A stretch of 42,587 nucleotides of DNA from an uncultured Pelagibacteraceae bacterium (GTDB taxonomy: Bacteria; Pseudomonadota; Alphaproteobacteria; Pelagibacterales; Pelagibacteraceae): positions 1-42,587 of the forward strand of contig CACIHQ010000011.1 in assembly GCA_902586495.1 (NCBI GenBank). The letters are read 5' to 3'. The notes under the pieces were generated by a model. That model worked only from the letters and a program-made list of their open reading frames with translations. It searched no databases and had not been told where the DNA came from. Position 1 is the first letter of the stretch. Every line of letters begins with the position of its first letter. Position numbers and translations under genes: made by a program. This document shows, piece by piece, positions 33,726-42,587 of the stretch.

Positions 33726-35408
33726 ATGAGTGAAGAAAAAATTAATTTTTTAAAATTATTAAAAGAGAAAAAATATTCTTTAATTGTTTCTATAATTGAA
33801 AATAAACTCAAAGAAGATCAAAAAACCTCAGGAATTTTAAATTTATGTGGTGTATCTAGAATGTTATCAGATAAATCTAACGCTTCACTAAAGCTTGCCA
33901 TCAATGATTTTAAAAATTCATGTTTAAAAGAGACAGATATAAAAAAAATGTCTGATCCACTTAAAAATTTAATTAATTCATCAGTTATTTTTTTTGATAA
34001 TGAGTTTAAAAACAATGGAAACGAATTAGAAAAAAATTATTTTGATGATGTAATTTCTATTTACAATAAAAATAAAGATGTATGGGAAAATAATCCAGAC
34101 ATACTTTGGGCATTGGTGAAGATAATTAAGCGTATTTCTAACGTTGATGACGTCATTAAAATTTATGATAAAATTGTTAGCTTGAATTCAGATCCTGACG
34201 CTTTTGCAGCATATATTTTTCATAATCTTTATAATAATAAATGGGATCAAATTGATTATTTTAACCACACAAAAAAAATTAACGATAAACTCATTGTTTA
34301 TGATCCGGAAAAGTTAACAAAGATTATTAATATTAAAAATGATAAAATTAACTTAGCATTTTTGTCGTCGGACATTAAAGGCAAACATTCAGTTGCTTAT
34401 TTTTTAAGATCAATAATAAATTTTTATGATGACAAACAATTTAATATTTTCCTTTATAACAATCATAATGTTGAAGATGATACAATTAGAGAATTTAAAG
34501 ATAAAATTTTCAAAGTCTCAAGAATTAAAAACCTCAAAGATATTGACGCTATTAATCAAATTAGAAAAGATAAAATTGACATAATTATTGATCTTAATGG
34601 TCTTTCGTCCGACCACCGGTTGGTCTTGTTTAAAAATCGTTTAGCTCCTATTCAAATTAGTTGGTGTGGATATACGAATACAACTGGTTTAAATGAAATG
34701 GATTTTATGATTGCAGACAAAAATTTGATTAAACCCGAGGAAGAAAAATATTATTCAGAAAAAATAATTTATATGCCGGACATATGGAACTGCCATCCTG
34801 GCTATAAAAAAACTAGAATACTAATCCCAACACCATCAATCAAAAAAAAATTTGTTACTTTTGGATCTTTAAATAATTTTAGAAAAATTAATGATGATGT
34901 TATTGAAGTTTGGTCGTCGATTTTAAAAAAAGTTAAAGGCTCTAAATTAATGTTAAAAACATCTTTTCAGATATCAAGTGAAATAGTTAAGGAAAAATTT
35001 AAAAAATATAATGTGCATGATTCAATAATATTTTTACCATTTAAAAAAAAATTTGAAGATCATTTGAATGTTTACGAAGAAATTGATATAGCGCTAGATA
35101 CCTTTCCATATACAGGTGTTACCACCTCTTTTGAGGCAATTTGGATGAATGTACCTGTTATAACAATGAAAGGTAAAAATCTGATTTCAAGGTGTGGGGA
35201 GTCTATAAACAAAAACTTAAACCTTGAGGAACTAATTGCTGAAAATAAACAAGATTATATTGAAAAATCTATATACTTGGCTGAAAATAAAAATTATTTG
35301 ATCGATATTAGAAAAAATATTTTTGACAACGCTCTTAAAACTCCTCTTTTTAACGAAAAAAAATTTTCTGATGGATTTTTTACTAGCTTAAAAAAGGTTT
35401 ATAATTAA
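33726..35408 (+). CDS. GT41 (SPINDLY/OGT-like) glycosyltransferase, copy A
   Basis: 560 residues. The C-terminal half (about 200-560) matches GT41: NLAFLSSDIKGKHSVAYFLR with the conserved His, IDIIIDLNGLSSDHRLVLFK, APIQISWCGYTNTTG, YYSEKIIYMPDIWNC, TFGSLNNFRKINDDVIEVWS with the Lys that in OGT contacts the UDP phosphate, and TFPYTGVTTSFEAIWM with the paired Thr of the nucleotide pocket. The N-terminal ~190 residues are helical and may be diverged TPRs. An in-frame ATG at 33714 exists, but the start at 33726 aligns residue for residue with copy B and gives equal lengths. Family members add sugars to Ser/Thr of proteins; targets here are unknown. Confidence 0.9.
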   Translation: MSEEKINFLKLLKEKKYSLIVSIIENKLKEDQKTSGILNLCGVSRMLSDKSNASLKLAINDFKNSCLKETDIKKMSDPLKNLINSSVIFFDNEFKNNGNELEKNYFDDVISIYNKNKDVWENNPDILWALVKIIKRISNVDDVIKIYDKIVSLNSDPDAFAAYIFHNLYNNKWDQIDYFNHTKKINDKLIVYDPEKLTKIINIKNDKINLAFLSSDIKGKHSVAYFLRSIINFYDDKQFNIFLYNNHNVEDDTIREFKDKIFKVSRIKNLKDIDAINQIRKDKIDIIIDLNGLSSDHRLVLFKNRLAPIQISWCGYTNTTGLNEMDFMIADKNLIKPEEEKYYSEKIIYMPDIWNCHPGYKKTRILIPTPSIKKKFVTFGSLNNFRKINDDVIEVWSSILKKVKGSKLMLKTSFQISSEIVKEKFKKYNVHDSIIFLPFKKKFEDHLNVYEEIDIALDTFPYTGVTTSFEAIWMNVPVITMKGKNLISRCGESINKNLNLEELIAENKQDYIEKSIYLAENKNYLIDIRKNIFDNALKTPLFNEKKFSDGFFTSLKKVYN

Positions 35409-35417
35409 ATCATATTT

Positions 35418-37100
35418 ATGGCGAGTAATAAAGCAGACTTAAAAAAACTTTTTTATGAAAAAAAATATTCTTTAATTATAGATATTATTGAAAATAAAAT
35501 TACTGACAAAGACAAAAATTCTGGATTATTGAATTTGTCAGGTGTCTGCAAATTTTTAAGTAGTCATAGTAAGGAAATGCTTCAATCATCAAGGAATGAC
35601 TTTCGAAAAGCTTATTTGTTAGAAAAAAATACTCAAGATGCGCTTCATGCATTAAAAAATTTTATTAATGTTTCAATGGATATATTTGATCTTGAATTTA
35701 GGTCTGGTGCTTACTCAAGTGAGAAAATTTTTGATGAAATATTCACGTATTTCAAGGAAAATAAAGCATATTTTGATAAAAATGAAGCTCATGCTCTGTC
35801 TATTATAAAAGTATTCAAACGAAATTTAGACCTAAATAATTTAATTAATTATTTAAAAAAAGTTATTGAACTTAACGATCAAAATCTAGATGCTTTATGT
35901 ACTTATATATATTTTAACTGTTATAAAAAGGATTGGGATCAAAAAAATTTTCTCGAAAATTCAAAAAAATTAAACAATAAATTACCAAAATATTCCTCTG
36001 AAAAATTAGTTGATTTAAGTGAAAATAAAAACAAAAAAATTAATTTAGGTTTTTTGACAGCAGATATAAGATCAAACCATTGCATAACCTTTTTTTTGAG
36101 AACCGTTTTAACCAACTATGACAAAGAAAAATTCAATATTTTTATATATTTCGTCAATGACAAAGAGGATGACACAGTTAAGGAGTTTAAAAAGTACGCC
36201 TCTACTAGCAGGAATATTTGCAATTTAATGGATGTTGAGGCAATTAATTTAATAAGATCAGATAAAATTGATATAATTATAGATTTGATGGGCATAACAT
36301 CTAATCAAAAACTCTCTCTAATTAAAAATCGAATAGCAAAAAAACAAGTTGCTTGGTGTGGATATAACAACACTACAGGGGTAGAGCAAATGGATTATCT
36401 AATATCCGATAAGTATTCAATTTTAAAGAATGAAGTAAATCTTTACTCAGAAAAGATTATTTATTTAGAAAATATATGGAATTGTCATTCTGGTTTTTCG
36501 GAAAAAAGAGAATATATTGAGCCACCATTTAAGATTAATAAATATATTACATTTGGCTCTTTTAATAATTTCAGAAAAATAAATGACAGTGTTATAAATG
36601 TATGGTCCTCAATATTAAAACAAATCCCTAATTCTAAATTAATTTTAGCACCATCAGCTACCGCTTCATCTTCTTACGTATTAGAAAAATTTGAAAGAAA
36701 AGGTGTTTTAGATTCAATAATATTACAAAAATTTAAGAAAAATTTGAATGAACATTTAAACGAATATAAAAAAATTGATATAGCTTTAGATACTTTTCCT
36801 TATAACGGTGTTACAACATCTTTCGAGGCAATATGGATGTGTGTTCCAGTTTTAACTATTAAAGGATATAATTTTATTTCTCGCGCTGGTGAGTCAATTA
36901 ATTCAAATTTGAACTTGGATGAATTGATAAGCAAAGATGAAGATGATTATATAAAAAAGGCAGTGTCATATTGTAATGATTTAGACAAACTTGCTAATTT
37001 AAGAAGGAAAATTTTTGAAAATGCTCTAAAATCAGCTTTATTTGATAAGAAAAAATTTTCCAGTCAATTTTACGCTTCTCTAGAAAAAATAAATAAATAA
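35418..37100 (+). CDS. GT41 (SPINDLY/OGT-like) glycosyltransferase, copy B
   Basis: A 560-residue tandem paralogue of the preceding gene, 9 bases downstream; by eye around half of the aligned catalytic-domain residues agree. The same motifs are kept: NLGFLTADIRSNHCITFFLR, IDIIIDLMGITSNQKLSLIK, QVAWCGYNNTTGVEQMDY, YSEKIIYLENIWNC, TFGSFNNFRKINDSVINVWS and DTFPYNGVTTSFEAIWM. The catalytic His, the UDP-contacting Lys and the Thr pair are all present, so both copies look active. Differences cluster in the N-terminal helical part, which would select protein targets. It ends 13 bases before mnmE. Confidence 0.9.
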   Translation: MASNKADLKKLFYEKKYSLIIDIIENKITDKDKNSGLLNLSGVCKFLSSHSKEMLQSSRNDFRKAYLLEKNTQDALHALKNFINVSMDIFDLEFRSGAYSSEKIFDEIFTYFKENKAYFDKNEAHALSIIKVFKRNLDLNNLINYLKKVIELNDQNLDALCTYIYFNCYKKDWDQKNFLENSKKLNNKLPKYSSEKLVDLSENKNKKINLGFLTADIRSNHCITFFLRTVLTNYDKEKFNIFIYFVNDKEDDTVKEFKKYASTSRNICNLMDVEAINLIRSDKIDIIIDLMGITSNQKLSLIKNRIAKKQVAWCGYNNTTGVEQMDYLISDKYSILKNEVNLYSEKIIYLENIWNCHSGFSEKREYIEPPFKINKYITFGSFNNFRKINDSVINVWSSILKQIPNSKLILAPSATASSSYVLEKFERKGVLDSIILQKFKKNLNEHLNEYKKIDIALDTFPYNGVTTSFEAIWMCVPVLTIKGYNFISRAGESINSNLNLDELISKDEDDYIKKAVSYCNDLDKLANLRRKIFENALKSALFDKKKFSSQFYASLEKINK

Positions 37101-37113
37101 GCTACTTCATATT

Positions 37114-38445
37114 ATGAATATTTACGCTTTATCCTCAGGGCCTGGCATATCTGGTATAGCTGTCATAAGAATTTCTGGTAAAGATACTGCTGAAATTATT
37201 AAAACCATCACTCAAAAACCAGTTCCAAGTGCAAGGGTAGCAACATTGAGGAAAATAAACAATATCAACACTTCTGAGCTGATTGATGAAGGAATTATAT
37301 TGTGGTTTCCTGGGCCACAGAGCTACACAGGCGAAGATATGGCTGAAATACATATACATGGGGGAAAAGCTGTAATTTTGGCTGTTCAAAATGAGATAGC
37401 TAAAATTGAGAATTGTAGGTTAGCTGAACCTGGTGAATTTACAAAGCTTGCTTTCCAAAATGGAAAGATAAATTTGCTAAAAGCAGAGAGTATAGCTGAT
37501 TTGATTTCAGCAGAAACAGAAATTCAGAGATTGCAAGCTGTAAAAATGATGAAAGGAAAATCTTCAGAAAAATTTAATGAGTTGAGAGAGAAATTGTTAA
37601 AAATTTTGTCATTCGTTGAAGCAAAAATAGATTTTCCTGACGAAGATTTACCAGAAGAAAATTTAAAAAAAATAAAAGAAGATTCCTCGGATGTTTTAAA
37701 TGAGATTAATAAAATTTTGAATGATCAAAAAGTTGGAGAAATAATCCGTGAAGGTTTTAAAATTGCAATCGTAGGACCAACCAATGCAGGTAAGTCTAGC
37801 CTATTGAATAATTTATCAAACAGGGAAGTCGCTATAGTCTCTGAAATTGCTGGTACCACAAGAGACGTTGTCGAAACCCATTTAAATATAGATGGTTATC
37901 CAGTCATAATTTCAGACACAGCAGGCATAAGAGAATCCAAGGATGAAATTGAAAAAAAAGGAATAAAATTATCATTAAAAAAAGCTGAAAACGCTGATTT
38001 AAAACTAGTAGTGGTGGATGCTAAAAGCATTGATTTAAGCGGATTTTTGAATGATTTATTAAAAAAAGATGCAATTTTAGTTATAAACAAATCGGATTTG
38101 TTGAAAGAAAAATTAGATCCTGAAATTTCCAAATTTAATCATGTTTTAATTTCACTAAAAGACAATTTAAATATAGATAAATTAATTTTAAAAATAAAAA
38201 ATAATTTAGAAAATAAATTTATATCTGAGGAAGATATTTTAATTACAAGAGAAAGACACAGACAACATCTGCTACGGTGCGTTGATCACTTAAATAATTT
38301 TTCAGATAAAAATCATAAAAAAGATTTTGACAAAGGAGCTGAGGATCTAAGGCTAGCAACAAGACAATTAGGTATGATTGTCGGTAAAGTTGACGTAGAG
38401 GAGATTTTAGGCAGTATTTTCAACGATTTTTGTATCGGAAAATAA
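37114..38445 (+). CDS. mnmE: tRNA uridine-5-carboxymethylaminomethyl GTPase MnmE
   Basis: With MnmG it modifies U34 of tRNAs. The 443-residue protein has the N-terminal folate-binding domain (GISGIAVIRISGKDTAEII, FPGPQSYTGEDMAEIHIHGG), helical domain, and an inserted G domain with Walker A VGPTNAGKSSLLNNL, EIAGTTRDVVE, SDTAGIRESKDEIE and INKSDLL. The C-terminal catalytic motif is FCIGK (family CxGK). The start is short: it begins NIYALSSGPG without the usual DTI residues before the ALAT-type segment. The neighbours mnmG and rsmG follow the conserved order. Confidence 0.97.
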   Translation: MNIYALSSGPGISGIAVIRISGKDTAEIIKTITQKPVPSARVATLRKINNINTSELIDEGIILWFPGPQSYTGEDMAEIHIHGGKAVILAVQNEIAKIENCRLAEPGEFTKLAFQNGKINLLKAESIADLISAETEIQRLQAVKMMKGKSSEKFNELREKLLKILSFVEAKIDFPDEDLPEENLKKIKEDSSDVLNEINKILNDQKVGEIIREGFKIAIVGPTNAGKSSLLNNLSNREVAIVSEIAGTTRDVVETHLNIDGYPVIISDTAGIRESKDEIEKKGIKLSLKKAENADLKLVVVDAKSIDLSGFLNDLLKKDAILVINKSDLLKEKLDPEISKFNHVLISLKDNLNIDKLILKIKNNLENKFISEEDILITRERHRQHLLRCVDHLNNFSDKNHKKDFDKGAEDLRLATRQLGMIVGKVDVEEILGSIFNDFCIGK

Positions 38446-38547
38446 TAGCTGTTTTATCAGTTTTTTTTAGGTTTTTTACTGGTTTTCGTTGATAAATTAC
38501 ACTTTTTTCAGAAAAAAAATAGAAATCTTGTAAATATTCTAATCGAA

Positions 38548-38553
38548 TATAAA
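38548..38553 (+). promoter_or_regulatory. Possible -10 element upstream of mnmG
   Basis: TATAAA 8 bases before the mnmG ATG. No good -35 at the right distance. The rest of the 116-base mnmE-mnmG gap is T-rich with only a 3-base-pair CTG/CAG hairpin before a T8 run (38453-38472), too weak to call a terminator. Confidence 0.3.
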
Positions 38554-38561
38554 TTTATCGC

Positions 38562-40433
38562 ATGAAAAAAGATTTGCAATTTGATGTAGTCGTTATCGGC
38601 GGCGGTCATGCCGGTTGCGAAGCTGCAGCAGCTTCAGCAAGGCTTGGTGTAAATACCGCTTTGTTTACACATAACAAAAATACAATTGGGGAAATGTCAT
38701 GCAATCCAGCTATAGGTGGTTTAGGCAAAGGTCACCTGGTTAGAGAAATTGATGCTTTAGATGGAGTTATGGGAGAGGTAGCAGACAAGTCTGGAATACA
38801 ATTTAGATTATTAAATAGAAGTAGAGGACCTGCAGTTAGAGGACCCCGAACTCAATCTGATAGATCATTATATCGTAAATTTATGCAAGAAAAACTTGTA
38901 AACTATTGTAATTTAAGCATTTTTTCTGATCCCGTAATAAAGTTTATTTTTGAAAATAATCAAATAAATGGTTTTGTAACATTAAAAGGTAACAAAGTTA
39001 GTTGTAACAAGCTAATCCTAACAACAGGCACTTTTTTGAATGGTTTAATACATATAGGTGATGAAAGAACTCCTGCTGGACGATTTAATGAAAAACCTAG
39101 CACAGGTTTAAGTGAACAGTTAGAAAAGTATAATTTCAAAATTGGAAGATTAAAAACAGGGACACCTCCTAGATTAGATTCTAGAACAATAAACTTTGAA
39201 AATTTAGAAAAACAGTTTGCCGATGATGACCCATATTTCTTTTCTTTTCTGACCAAAAAAAATTTAAACAAACAAGTGTCTTGTTCCATGACTTATACAA
39301 ATGAAAGGGTTCACAAAATAATCGAAAAGAATTTATCTAAAAGTGCAATGTATTCCGGAAGCATACAAGGAGTTGGACCAAGATATTGCCCTTCTATTGA
39401 AGATAAAATAGTAAAATTCGCTGACAAGACAAGACATCAAATATTTCTAGAGCCTGAGGGATTAAATGATCATACTATTTACCCTAATGGCATATCTACA
39501 TCTCTACCTGAGGTTGTTCAGAACGAAATACTAAATAATATCAGTGGTTTAGAGAATGTAAAAGTAATTAGGCCAGGATATGCTATAGAATATGACTATA
39601 TTGACCCAAGAGAGCTCTTTTTGACACTGGAAGCTAAAAAAATAAGAAATCTTTATCTCGCTGGTCAAATTAATGGAACTACAGGTTATGAGGAAGCGGC
39701 TGCTCAAGGTCTTATAGCTGGGATAAATGCTGCTTTATCCTTAAAGAGTATGGAACCTTTTATTTTAGATAGGTCAGATGCTTACATTGGGGTTATGATA
39801 GATGACCTAGTCACAAAAGGTGTTGCTGAGCCATATAGAATGTTTACATCTAGAGCAGAATATAGACTAAGTCTTAGGTCAGATAATGCAGATTTAAGAC
39901 TCACCCATAAAGGTATTAAAATTGGTTTAATAGCAGAAAAAAGAAAAAAGCTATTTGAGGATAAATTTGATAAATTAAGCAAAATATTTTTACAAATGTC
40001 TAACTTGAACATTTCCCCCACTAAGGCAGATAAATTTGGAATAAAAATAGCGAAAGATGGTGTTTTTAGATCTGCAGAGGAAATTCTTAGCCAAAAAAAT
40101 GTCGATATGAGAAAAATAAGGAATATTTGGCCTGAAATCGCTGATTATGGGAATGAAATTGATGAGCAGATTGAGATTAACTCTCATTATAGAGGATATT
40201 TGAAGAAACAAAAGGCTGATATTCTAGCTTTTAAGCGAGATGAGAATCTACTTATACCAGAGAATATTGATTATGATCAATTTTCAGGGCTTTCTAATGA
40301 GGTAAAAGCAAAATTCAAAAAAATAAGGCCCAAAACTATGGGTCAGGCCTTAAGAATTGATGGAATAACGCCTGCAGCCGTATATATTTTGTTGTCACAC
40401 GTCAAAAGAAAGTCTATTAAGCATATAGCTTAA
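38562..40433 (+). CDS. mnmG: tRNA uridine-5-carboxymethylaminomethyl synthesis FAD enzyme MnmG
   Basis: Partner of MnmE in U34 modification. The 623-residue protein has the FAD motif [16 protein letters not shown] (GGGHAG at residues 13-18), [43 protein letters not shown], the two family signatures [15 protein letters not shown] and [16 protein letters not shown], and the C-terminal helical domain that binds tRNA and MnmE. Length is normal. Its stop overlaps the rsmG ATG by one base (TAATG). Confidence 0.98.
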   Translation: MKKDLQFDVVVIGGGHAGCEAAAASARLGVNTALFTHNKNTIGEMSCNPAIGGLGKGHLVREIDALDGVMGEVADKSGIQFRLLNRSRGPAVRGPRTQSDRSLYRKFMQEKLVNYCNLSIFSDPVIKFIFENNQINGFVTLKGNKVSCNKLILTTGTFLNGLIHIGDERTPAGRFNEKPSTGLSEQLEKYNFKIGRLKTGTPPRLDSRTINFENLEKQFADDDPYFFSFLTKKNLNKQVSCSMTYTNERVHKIIEKNLSKSAMYSGSIQGVGPRYCPSIEDKIVKFADKTRHQIFLEPEGLNDHTIYPNGISTSLPEVVQNEILNNISGLENVKVIRPGYAIEYDYIDPRELFLTLEAKKIRNLYLAGQINGTTGYEEAAAQGLIAGINAALSLKSMEPFILDRSDAYIGVMIDDLVTKGVAEPYRMFTSRAEYRLSLRSDNADLRLTHKGIKIGLIAEKRKKLFEDKFDKLSKIFLQMSNLNISPTKADKFGIKIAKDGVFRSAEEILSQKNVDMRKIRNIWPEIADYGNEIDEQIEINSHYRGYLKKQKADILAFKRDENLLIPENIDYDQFSGLSNEVKAKFKKIRPKTMGQALRIDGITPAAVYILLSHVKRKSIKHIA

Positions 40434-41080
40434 TGGATAACATAATTTTAAATTCTTATTCCAAAATTTCCAATTTGAATGTTTCACGTGAAACCTGCAA
40501 TGAGCTTGAGACCTTAATTACGATGATACAGGAAAAAAATCAGAAAATTAACATTATAAGTAAAAAAATGTATGAAAAAGAAGCAATAAGAGAGCGCCAT
40601 ATAATAGATTCTGCACAAATAATTGATTTTGTTGATTTAAATTGCAATACAACCTCAGATTTAGGTACAGGGGGTGGAATGCCTGGATTAATAGTGGCTA
40701 TAGTGATGAAAAAAATTAAAAATGACATGAAAGTAAACCTTTATGAAAAAAGTTACCACAAATGCGTTTTCCTGAGAGAAGTTTCAAAAAAATTAAATTT
40801 AAATACAGAAATAATTCAGAAAGATGTTTTTTCACTTAAAAATATTGAGACAGGAACAATTATGTCCAGGGCGTTTAAGCCAATGCCAGTCATCTTAAAA
40901 TTGGTTAATGAAAATTTTAAAAAATATAAAAATATTATTTTTTTTATGGGAAGTAGTGGAAGAAAAATTCTTAATGAAACACTTCAAGAGTGGGATTTAG
41001 ATTATGAAGAAAAAAAAAGTTTAACAAGTGACGACTCATTTATATTAAATATTAAAAAAATAAAAAAAAAAGTTTCATGA
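40433..41080 (+). CDS. rsmG: 16S rRNA (guanine-N7) methyltransferase RsmG
   Basis: Methylates G527 of 16S rRNA. The 215-residue protein has the SAM-binding Rossmann motif TSDLGTGGGMPGLIVAI, preceded by INIISKKMYEKEAIRERHII, family pattern NLt...e...rHi.DS, and followed by EKSYHKCVFLREV. Near the N-terminus it carries NVSRETC, a motif that arises because a parS site lies in the coding sequence. The gene overlaps parA by 4 bases (ATGA). Confidence 0.95.
   Translation: MDNIILNSYSKISNLNVSRETCNELETLITMIQEKNQKINIISKKMYEKEAIRERHIIDSAQIIDFVDLNCNTTSDLGTGGGMPGLIVAIVMKKIKNDMKVNLYEKSYHKCVFLREVSKKLNLNTEIIQKDVFSLKNIETGTIMSRAFKPMPVILKLVNENFKKYKNIIFFMGSSGRKILNETLQEWDLDYEEKKSLTSDDSFILNIKKIKKKVS
40480..40495. 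promoter_or_regulatory. parS centromere site
   Basis: TGTTTCACGTGAAACC: the inner 14 bases GTTTCACGTGAAAC (40481-40494) are a perfect palindrome and match the bacterial ParB-binding consensus TGTTTCACGTGAAACA in 15 of 16 positions. It lies 47 bases inside rsmG and about 1.4 kb before parB. I noticed no second copy in the window. Confidence 0.95.
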
Positions 41081-41871
41081 AAATTATTTCAATTATAAAT
41101 CAAAAGGGCGGGGTTGGAAAAACAACAACTGTGATTAATTTAGCGTCCGCGTTATCGCAACTCGGAAAAAAAATTTTAGTAATCGATCTAGATCCTCAAG
41201 GGAATGCTACTACAGGACTGGGATTATCCAACACTTCTCAATCTGATCAGACAATTTATGGAATTCTTAATGGAACCACGTCAATTTCAAATGTGGTTAA
41301 AAAAACCAATTTTCAAAATCTTGAGTTAATTACATCTAATGTTGATCTATCTGGATTGGAGGTGGAAACAGCGGGTGATAGTGATAGGGCATTCATTTTA
41401 AAAGCTAAATTAACCGCATACTTCAATGATTCTGGAGTATCATATGATTATGTACTCATAGATTGCCCTCCATCTCTTAGTTTGTTGACCGTTATGGCTT
41501 TAGTCTCCTCAAATTCACTTTTGGTGCCGCTTCAAACAGAATTTTTTGCATTAGAGGGACTCACTCAGTTAATGAAAACTATAGAGAGGATAAAAGTGAG
41601 CTTAAACCCACAACTAGAAATTCAAGGAATACTTTTAACGATGTATGATAGAAGAAATAAATTGTCATCACAAGTCGAACAGGAAGCAAGAGATTATTTT
41701 AAAGAAAAGGTTTATCAAACAGTTATTCCACGTAACGTAAGATTATCAGAAGCACCCTCACATGGGATACCAGTTTTAATCTATGATAAAAATTGTCCAG
41801 GTAGTAAATCTTATTATAGTTTTACAAATGAATTTATTAATCAAGAAAACAAAGTAGGTAGTGCCGCTTAA
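41077..41871 (+). CDS. parA: Chromosome-partitioning ATPase ParA
   Basis: ParA binds DNA as an ATP dimer and moves ParB-parS complexes to segregate origins. The 264-residue protein has the deviant Walker A NQKGGVGKTTTVINLA with the signature Lys10 as well as Lys15, then IDLDPQGNATTGLG (Walker A'), YVLIDCPPSLSLLTV (Walker B) and the ending VIPRNVRLSEAPSHGIPVL. No N-terminal autorepressor domain is present, as in chromosomal Soj-type proteins. Its stop overlaps the parB start by one base. Confidence 0.98.
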   Translation: MKIISIINQKGGVGKTTTVINLASALSQLGKKILVIDLDPQGNATTGLGLSNTSQSDQTIYGILNGTTSISNVVKKTNFQNLELITSNVDLSGLEVETAGDSDRAFILKAKLTAYFNDSGVSYDYVLIDCPPSLSLLTVMALVSSNSLLVPLQTEFFALEGLTQLMKTIERIKVSLNPQLEIQGILLTMYDRRNKLSSQVEQEARDYFKEKVYQTVIPRNVRLSEAPSHGIPVLIYDKNCPGSKSYYSFTNEFINQENKVGSAA

Positions 41872-42587
41872 TGAATAGTATTAAAAAAGGTTTAGGAAGA
41901 GGTCTATCATCTTTAATTGGTGAAACTAAAGTTGAAACTAAAACTAATAAGCTATCCTTAAGTGAAATTGTTCCAAATAAATATCAACCAAGAAAAGATT
42001 TCGACGAGGATAATTTAGAGGATTTAACAAATTCGATTAAAGAGAGAGGAGTTATTCAACCTATTATAGTTAGGAAGTCTAATTCAGAAAATTCAAAATT
42101 TGAAATTATCGCAGGAGAAAGAAGATGGCTCGCAGCTAGAAAAGCAGGCTTACATGAAATTCCAGTTGTTGTCACAGAAGCTGATGATCTCAAATCTCTT
42201 GAATTCGCGATAGTTGAGAACGTTCAACGGCATGATCTTAATCCTTTAGAAGAAGCACAAGGATATAAAAGACTGATAGATGAATTTTCATATGATCAAA
42301 ATAAAGTCTCAAAATTTATTGGAAAAAGTAGAAGTTATATAACTAATTCGTTAAGGTTGTTAAACTTACCATCAGATGTTTTAAATTTATTAGAAAAGAA
42401 CAAAATCAGTCCAGGACACGCTAAAATTCTTGTTGGTTTAGAAAATGCCAGCTTTATAGCAAATAAAATAATTGAGAATAATTTATCTGTCAGACAATCA
42501 GAAAATTTTGTAAAGTTACTAAAAAAATCAAAAAAAAAGGAAATCAGAAAAGATCCAAATATCCAAAGCCTTGAAGAGACTATATCT
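41871..42587 (+). CDS. parB: Chromosome-partitioning protein ParB (partial, C-terminus outside window)
   Basis: ParB is the CTP-dependent clamp that loads at parS and spreads. The open frame runs 239 codons to the right edge without a stop. It begins NSIKKGLGRGLSSLIGE (family start KRgLGRGLsaLl) and has the ParB/Srx domain SEIVPNKYQPRKDFDE, then ERGVIQPIIVR and IIAGERRWLAARKAGL with the CTP-binding GERRW motif. The ENVQRHDLNPLEEAQGYKRL segment and a helix-turn-helix around KVSKFIGKSRSYITNSLRLL follow. The C-terminal dimerisation domain is outside the window. A parS site lies nearby in rsmG. Confidence 0.97.
   Translation, partial: MNSIKKGLGRGLSSLIGETKVETKTNKLSLSEIVPNKYQPRKDFDEDNLEDLTNSIKERGVIQPIIVRKSNSENSKFEIIAGERRWLAARKAGLHEIPVVVTEADDLKSLEFAIVENVQRHDLNPLEEAQGYKRLIDEFSYDQNKVSKFIGKSRSYITNSLRLLNLPSDVLNLLEKNKISPGHAKILVGLENASFIANKIIENNLSVRQSENFVKLLKKSKKKEIRKDPNIQSLEETIS

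Noticed and set aside
38453..38472. CTG-TTTTAT-CAG followed by T8 after mnmE as a terminator
   Set aside because: A 3-base-pair stem is too weak; T runs are expected by chance in this AT-rich DNA.
1..42587. CRISPR arrays, insertion sequences, prophage, riboswitches, rRNA
   Set aside because: No regularly spaced repeats, transposase or phage genes, or recognisable riboswitch cores were found on reading both strands. Subtle riboswitches would need a covariance-model search.

Overview
This window reads as ordinary, very compact chromosome from a free-living alphaproteobacterium of the SAR11 / Pelagibacterales type. By eye the sequence is about 30 % G+C, most genes are separated by a few bases or overlap, and the proteins are rich in Lys, Asn and Ile. 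The gene order is alphaproteobacterial: hemC divergent from tsaD; rpe-heparinase-purH; ubiH/ftsK/lolA; hisBHAFE beside hslVU; smr-tim44-fxsA-secB-dnaQ-coaE-aroE-maf-ppsR-hemE; rho-mnmE-mnmG-rsmG-parA-parB. I see no insertion sequences, prophage, CRISPR array or rRNA. The organism assignment is inference from content and style, not from a database match.

Layout. 1-2.8 kb: hemD (cut by the left edge) and hemC, divergent from tsaD and an EVE-domain gene. 2.9-7.8 kb: an acetate block, acs with an unusual Lys-rich N-terminus, an uncharacterised convergent gene, and a two-gene sodium/solute symporter that ends in the only clear intrinsic terminator of the window. 7.8-12.4 kb: a YggT-like membrane protein, rpe, a heparinase II/III-type protein, purH and phhB. 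12.4-14.3 kb: a GT4-like glycosyltransferase beside tRNA-Gly(GCC), and a Lon-substrate-binding-domain gene. 14.3-18.1 kb: a UbiH-type hydroxylase, ftsK and lolA. 18.1-22.3 kb: a minus-strand operon hisB-hisH-hisA-hisF-hisE, then a small unknown membrane-anchored protein, a HIT protein and an acetyltransferase. 22.3-24.3 kb: hslVU behind a heat-shock-like promoter. 24.3-29.6 kb: Smr and Tim44-like genes, fxsA-secB, and the minus-strand run dnaQ-coaE-aroE-maf-ppsR.

29.6-29.86 kb is the longest gene-free stretch. It holds two exact TTATTCACA DnaA boxes and a third near-match in AT-rich DNA between ppsR and hemE, which is where the Caulobacter origin lies. Genes run leftward on its left side and rightward on its right side. 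I call it the putative replication origin. To its right are hemE-hemH-hemJ, rho, a tandem pair of GT41 (SPINDLY/OGT-like) glycosyltransferases, mnmE, mnmG, rsmG with a parS site inside its coding sequence, parA, and parB (cut by the right edge).

Most genes are housekeeping: tetrapyrrole, histidine, purine and CoA synthesis, tRNA modification, chromosome segregation, and protein export and turnover. The parts that stand out are the GT41 pair, the Acs tail, the ori/parS arrangement, several promoters placed so close to start codons that the mRNAs should be leaderless, and convergent genes that touch or overlap with no room for terminators. I found no clear candidate for a wholly new multi-gene system. 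The GT41 pair is the best candidate for unexplored function.
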